A stretch of 64,000 bases of DNA from Lachnospiraceae bacterium AF51-6-b8A (GTDB lineage: Bacteria; Bacillota; Clostridia; Lachnospirales; Lachnospiraceae): contig JAQCZH010000001.1 in assembly GCA_027682585.1 (NCBI GenBank), positions 248,001-312,000 on the forward strand, in the 5' to 3' direction. How positions within the stretch are numbered: the first letter of the stretch is position 1; each line of letters begins with the position of its first letter. The notes below the pieces were generated by a model. It worked only from the letters and a program-made list of their open reading frames with translations, searched no databases and was not told where the DNA came from. Shown here one piece after another: positions 62,217 to 64,000 of this stretch. Both the position numbers and the translations under genes were made by a program.

Positions 62217-63770
62217 GTGGTTGCAATTATCGTTGCGGTAGTGATTACCCTAGTAGTTGTAGCTCCGGTCACCCTGGCGATTGCGAACTCCATTCATAAG
62301 AAACAGGATGCTGAGACCATCAGCGGTGCTCAGGAGCAGGCGCGCAAGATCATCGATGAGGCTGTTACCGAAGCCCAGGCGAAGAAGCGCGAGGCTCTTC
62401 TGGAGGCCAAAGAGGACTCTCTAAAGACCAAGAATGATTTGGAGAAGGAGATTCGTGAACGCAGGGCAGAAGTACAGCGCTCTGAGAATCGTATTCTGCA
62501 GAAAGAGGAGAACATCGACAAGAAAACGGATGCTCTCGCCAGAAGAGAACGGAGCCTGCATGACCGTGAGCAGAACATTGAGAAGGCCAAGGAGGAAATG
62601 GCCCAGCTCAACGCAAGGAGGTTGCAGGAACTCGAGCGAATCTCAGGATTAACCTCTGAACAAGCCAAGGAATATCTGCTGAAGACTGTTGAAGAAGATG
62701 TCAAGATCGATGCTGCGAAGATCGTGAAGGAATCCGTTGCTCAGGCCAAAGATGAAGCCAACAAGCGGGTTCGGGAGATTGTCGTAACCGCCATTCAGAA
62801 ATGCGCGGTAGATCATGTCGCGGAAGCGACGATTTCTGTTGTTCAGCTCCCAAATGATGATATGAAAGGGCGGATTATCGGCCGTGAAGGCCGTAATATC
62901 CGGACCCTGGAGACATTGACCGGGGTAGAGCTTATTATTGACGATACGCCGGAGGCGGTTGTCCTTTCCGCGTTTGATCCGGTGCGCCGTGAAATCGCAA
63001 GAATCGCGCTTGAACGATTGATTGTGGATGGAAGGATCCATCCCGCAAGGATTGAAGAGATGGTCGAGAAGGCCGGCAGGGAAGTGGACAATGCCATGAA
63101 AGAGGCCGGTGAGGCCGCTGCCATTGAGGTGGGAACCCACGGCCTGCATCCGGATCTGATCAAGCTCTTAGGCCGTATGAAATATCGTACTTCATACGGA
63201 CAGAATGCATTGCAGCATTCCATCGAGGTTGCGCAGCTGTCCGGCCTTCTGGCCCAGGAAGTCGGCGTCGATGTGCGTGTTGCCAAGCGGGCAGGACTTC
63301 TGCACGATTTGGGAAAGGCAATTGATCACCAGGAGGGAATCACCGGTACGCATGTGCAGATCGGTGTGGAATTAGCCAAGAAGTACAAGGAGAGTTCGGT
63401 TGTCATCAATGCGATCGCAGCGCATCATGGTGACGTGGAACCGGAATCTCTGGTCGCTTGGATTGTGGCCGCAGCGGATGCCATCAGCGCAGCCCGTCCT
63501 GGTGCCAGGCGCGAATCTTTGGAAGCGTATACAGAGCGCTTACAGCAGTTGGAAGATATTACCAAGGAGTTCAAGGGGGTTGACAACGCCTATGCCATTC
63601 AGGCAGGCCGCGAGATTCGCGTAAGTGTTGTTCCCGAGCAGATCAGTGACGCAGATATGGTTCTTCTGGCTCGCAATATTGCCAAGCGTATTGAGAGTGA
63701 GTTGGACTATCCCGGACAGATCAAGGTTAACTTGGTCCGGGAATCCCGTGTCAGTGATGTTGCCAAATAA
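62217..63770 (+). CDS. rny: Ribonuclease Y
   Basis: RNase Y is the membrane-tethered endonuclease that starts mRNA decay in Firmicutes. The 517-residue protein has an N-terminal membrane helix (residues 2-23), a long coiled coil (about 30-190) and a KH domain (about 205-270, with [12 protein letters not shown]). An HD domain (about 330-430) carries [11 protein letters not shown]. Start GTG follows AAGGAGGT by six bases. The ending [12 protein letters not shown] is conserved. Confidence 0.97.
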   Translation: MVAIIVAVVITLVVVAPVTLAIANSIHKKQDAETISGAQEQARKIIDEAVTEAQAKKREALLEAKEDSLKTKNDLEKEIRERRAEVQRSENRILQKEENIDKKTDALARRERSLHDREQNIEKAKEEMAQLNARRLQELERISGLTSEQAKEYLLKTVEEDVKIDAAKIVKESVAQAKDEANKRVREIVVTAIQKCAVDHVAEATISVVQLPNDDMKGRIIGREGRNIRTLETLTGVELIIDDTPEAVVLSAFDPVRREIARIALERLIVDGRIHPARIEEMVEKAGREVDNAMKEAGEAAAIEVGTHGLHPDLIKLLGRMKYRTSYGQNALQHSIEVAQLSGLLAQEVGVDVRVAKRAGLLHDLGKAIDHQEGITGTHVQIGVELAKKYKESSVVINAIAAHHGDVEPESLVAWIVAAADAISAARPGARRESLEAYTERLQQLEDITKEFKGVDNAYAIQAGREIRVSVVPEQISDADMVLLARNIAKRIESELDYPGQIKVNLVRESRVSDVAK

Positions 63771-63780
63771 GCAAGGAACC

Positions 63781-63815
63781 GGTCTGATCGATGTATCCGT
63801 CGATCAGGCCTTTTC
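63781..63815 (+). terminator. Terminator of rny
   Basis: GGTCTGATCGA pairs with TCGATCAGGCC and is followed by TTTT. Confidence 0.88.
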
Positions 63816-63910
63816 TGTTGCCCGGAGAATAAAAATCAGGTAACCAAAAAGGAAATCGGTTTTTAAACCGAAATATATATATAGGGATATCTTTTCGGAG
63901 GTGCTAACAG

Positions 63911-64000
63911 ATGAATATTCGCCAGAAGATGGAGCTCTTAGAGGAGAAATTCCTCAGCCCCTATGCCACGCATAATGTGGACTCCCGGGGGCGGGAGAAG
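63911..64000 (+). CDS. dgt: dGTPase-like HD-domain protein (partial, cut by the right edge)
   Basis: Only the first 30 codons are present. The start MNIRQKMELLEEKFLSPYAT followed by SRGREK matches the N-terminus of deoxyguanosinetriphosphate triphosphohydrolase-like proteins. The catalytic HD residues lie outside the window. GGAGGTG lies about nine bases before the ATG. An upstream hairpin TCGGTTT/AAACCGA and TATATA may belong to its promoter region. Confidence 0.7.
   Translation, partial: MNIRQKMELLEEKFLSPYATHNVDSRGREK

Overview
The window looks like chromosome from a Gram-positive clostridium, most likely Lachnospiraceae. It has moderate GC and strong AGGAGG-type ribosome sites. Its gene families are typical of that group: DUF6110, DUF3793, the alpha2-type glycyl-tRNA synthetase, a 387-residue clostridial SerA, pyruvate phosphate dikinase, M16C peptidase, RNase Y and a dlt operon. 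Every gene except the partial one at the left edge is on the + strand. No phage, CRISPR array, intact insertion sequence or rRNA was seen.

Layout. 0-8 kb: two metal-associated small families (DUF6110, DUF3793), the latter behind a promoter with a DtxR-like operator; a decayed GyrI-like gene; then ychF, nrdR, rpiB, efp, tRNA-Thr, lysA, tRNA-Leu and mecA. 8-18 kb: an unknown 96-residue protein, a HAD phosphatase, amino-acid synthesis (leuB, ilvD, ilvB, serC, serA) and mscS coupled to a 35-residue membrane peptide. 18-29 kb: M16C peptidase, era-recO, glyS, an eroded stretch with a frameshifted VanZ gene and a zinc-ribbon protein, then ppdK. 29-33.4 kb: dltABCD with a DltX homologue at the 3' end. 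33.4-33.8 kb: a gene-free stretch holding a consensus promoter, duplicated C-rich motifs and a strong terminator, read here as a small RNA. 33.9-43.2 kb: TetR regulator, GT-B glycosyltransferase-like protein, GPH sugar symporter, GH36 alpha-galactosidase and a 1096-residue exported multidomain alpha/beta hydrolase. 43.5-52.8 kb: DEAD-box helicase, lipid kinase, purine salvage genes, metallo-hydrolase, rnhA, alaS, rpsU. 53-58.2 kb: a BceRS-BceAB-like peptide-antibiotic sensing and resistance module with a TraX-family membrane protein. 58.5-64 kb: prfC, recA (with tandem LexA boxes), recX, rny and the start of a dGTPase-like gene.

How the genes work together. Most of the window is housekeeping (translation, DNA repair, RNA decay, branched-chain amino acid and serine synthesis). 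Three parts concern the envelope: D-alanylation of teichoic acids (dlt), the Bce-like module against cell-wall antibiotics, and the exported hydrolase. The galactosidase, symporter and regulator form a likely uptake and breakdown unit for alpha-galactosides. The most novel-looking items are the small RNA candidate, the five-repeat exported hydrolase, the 3' position of dltX, the DtxR-like box before DUF3793 and the small mscS partner.
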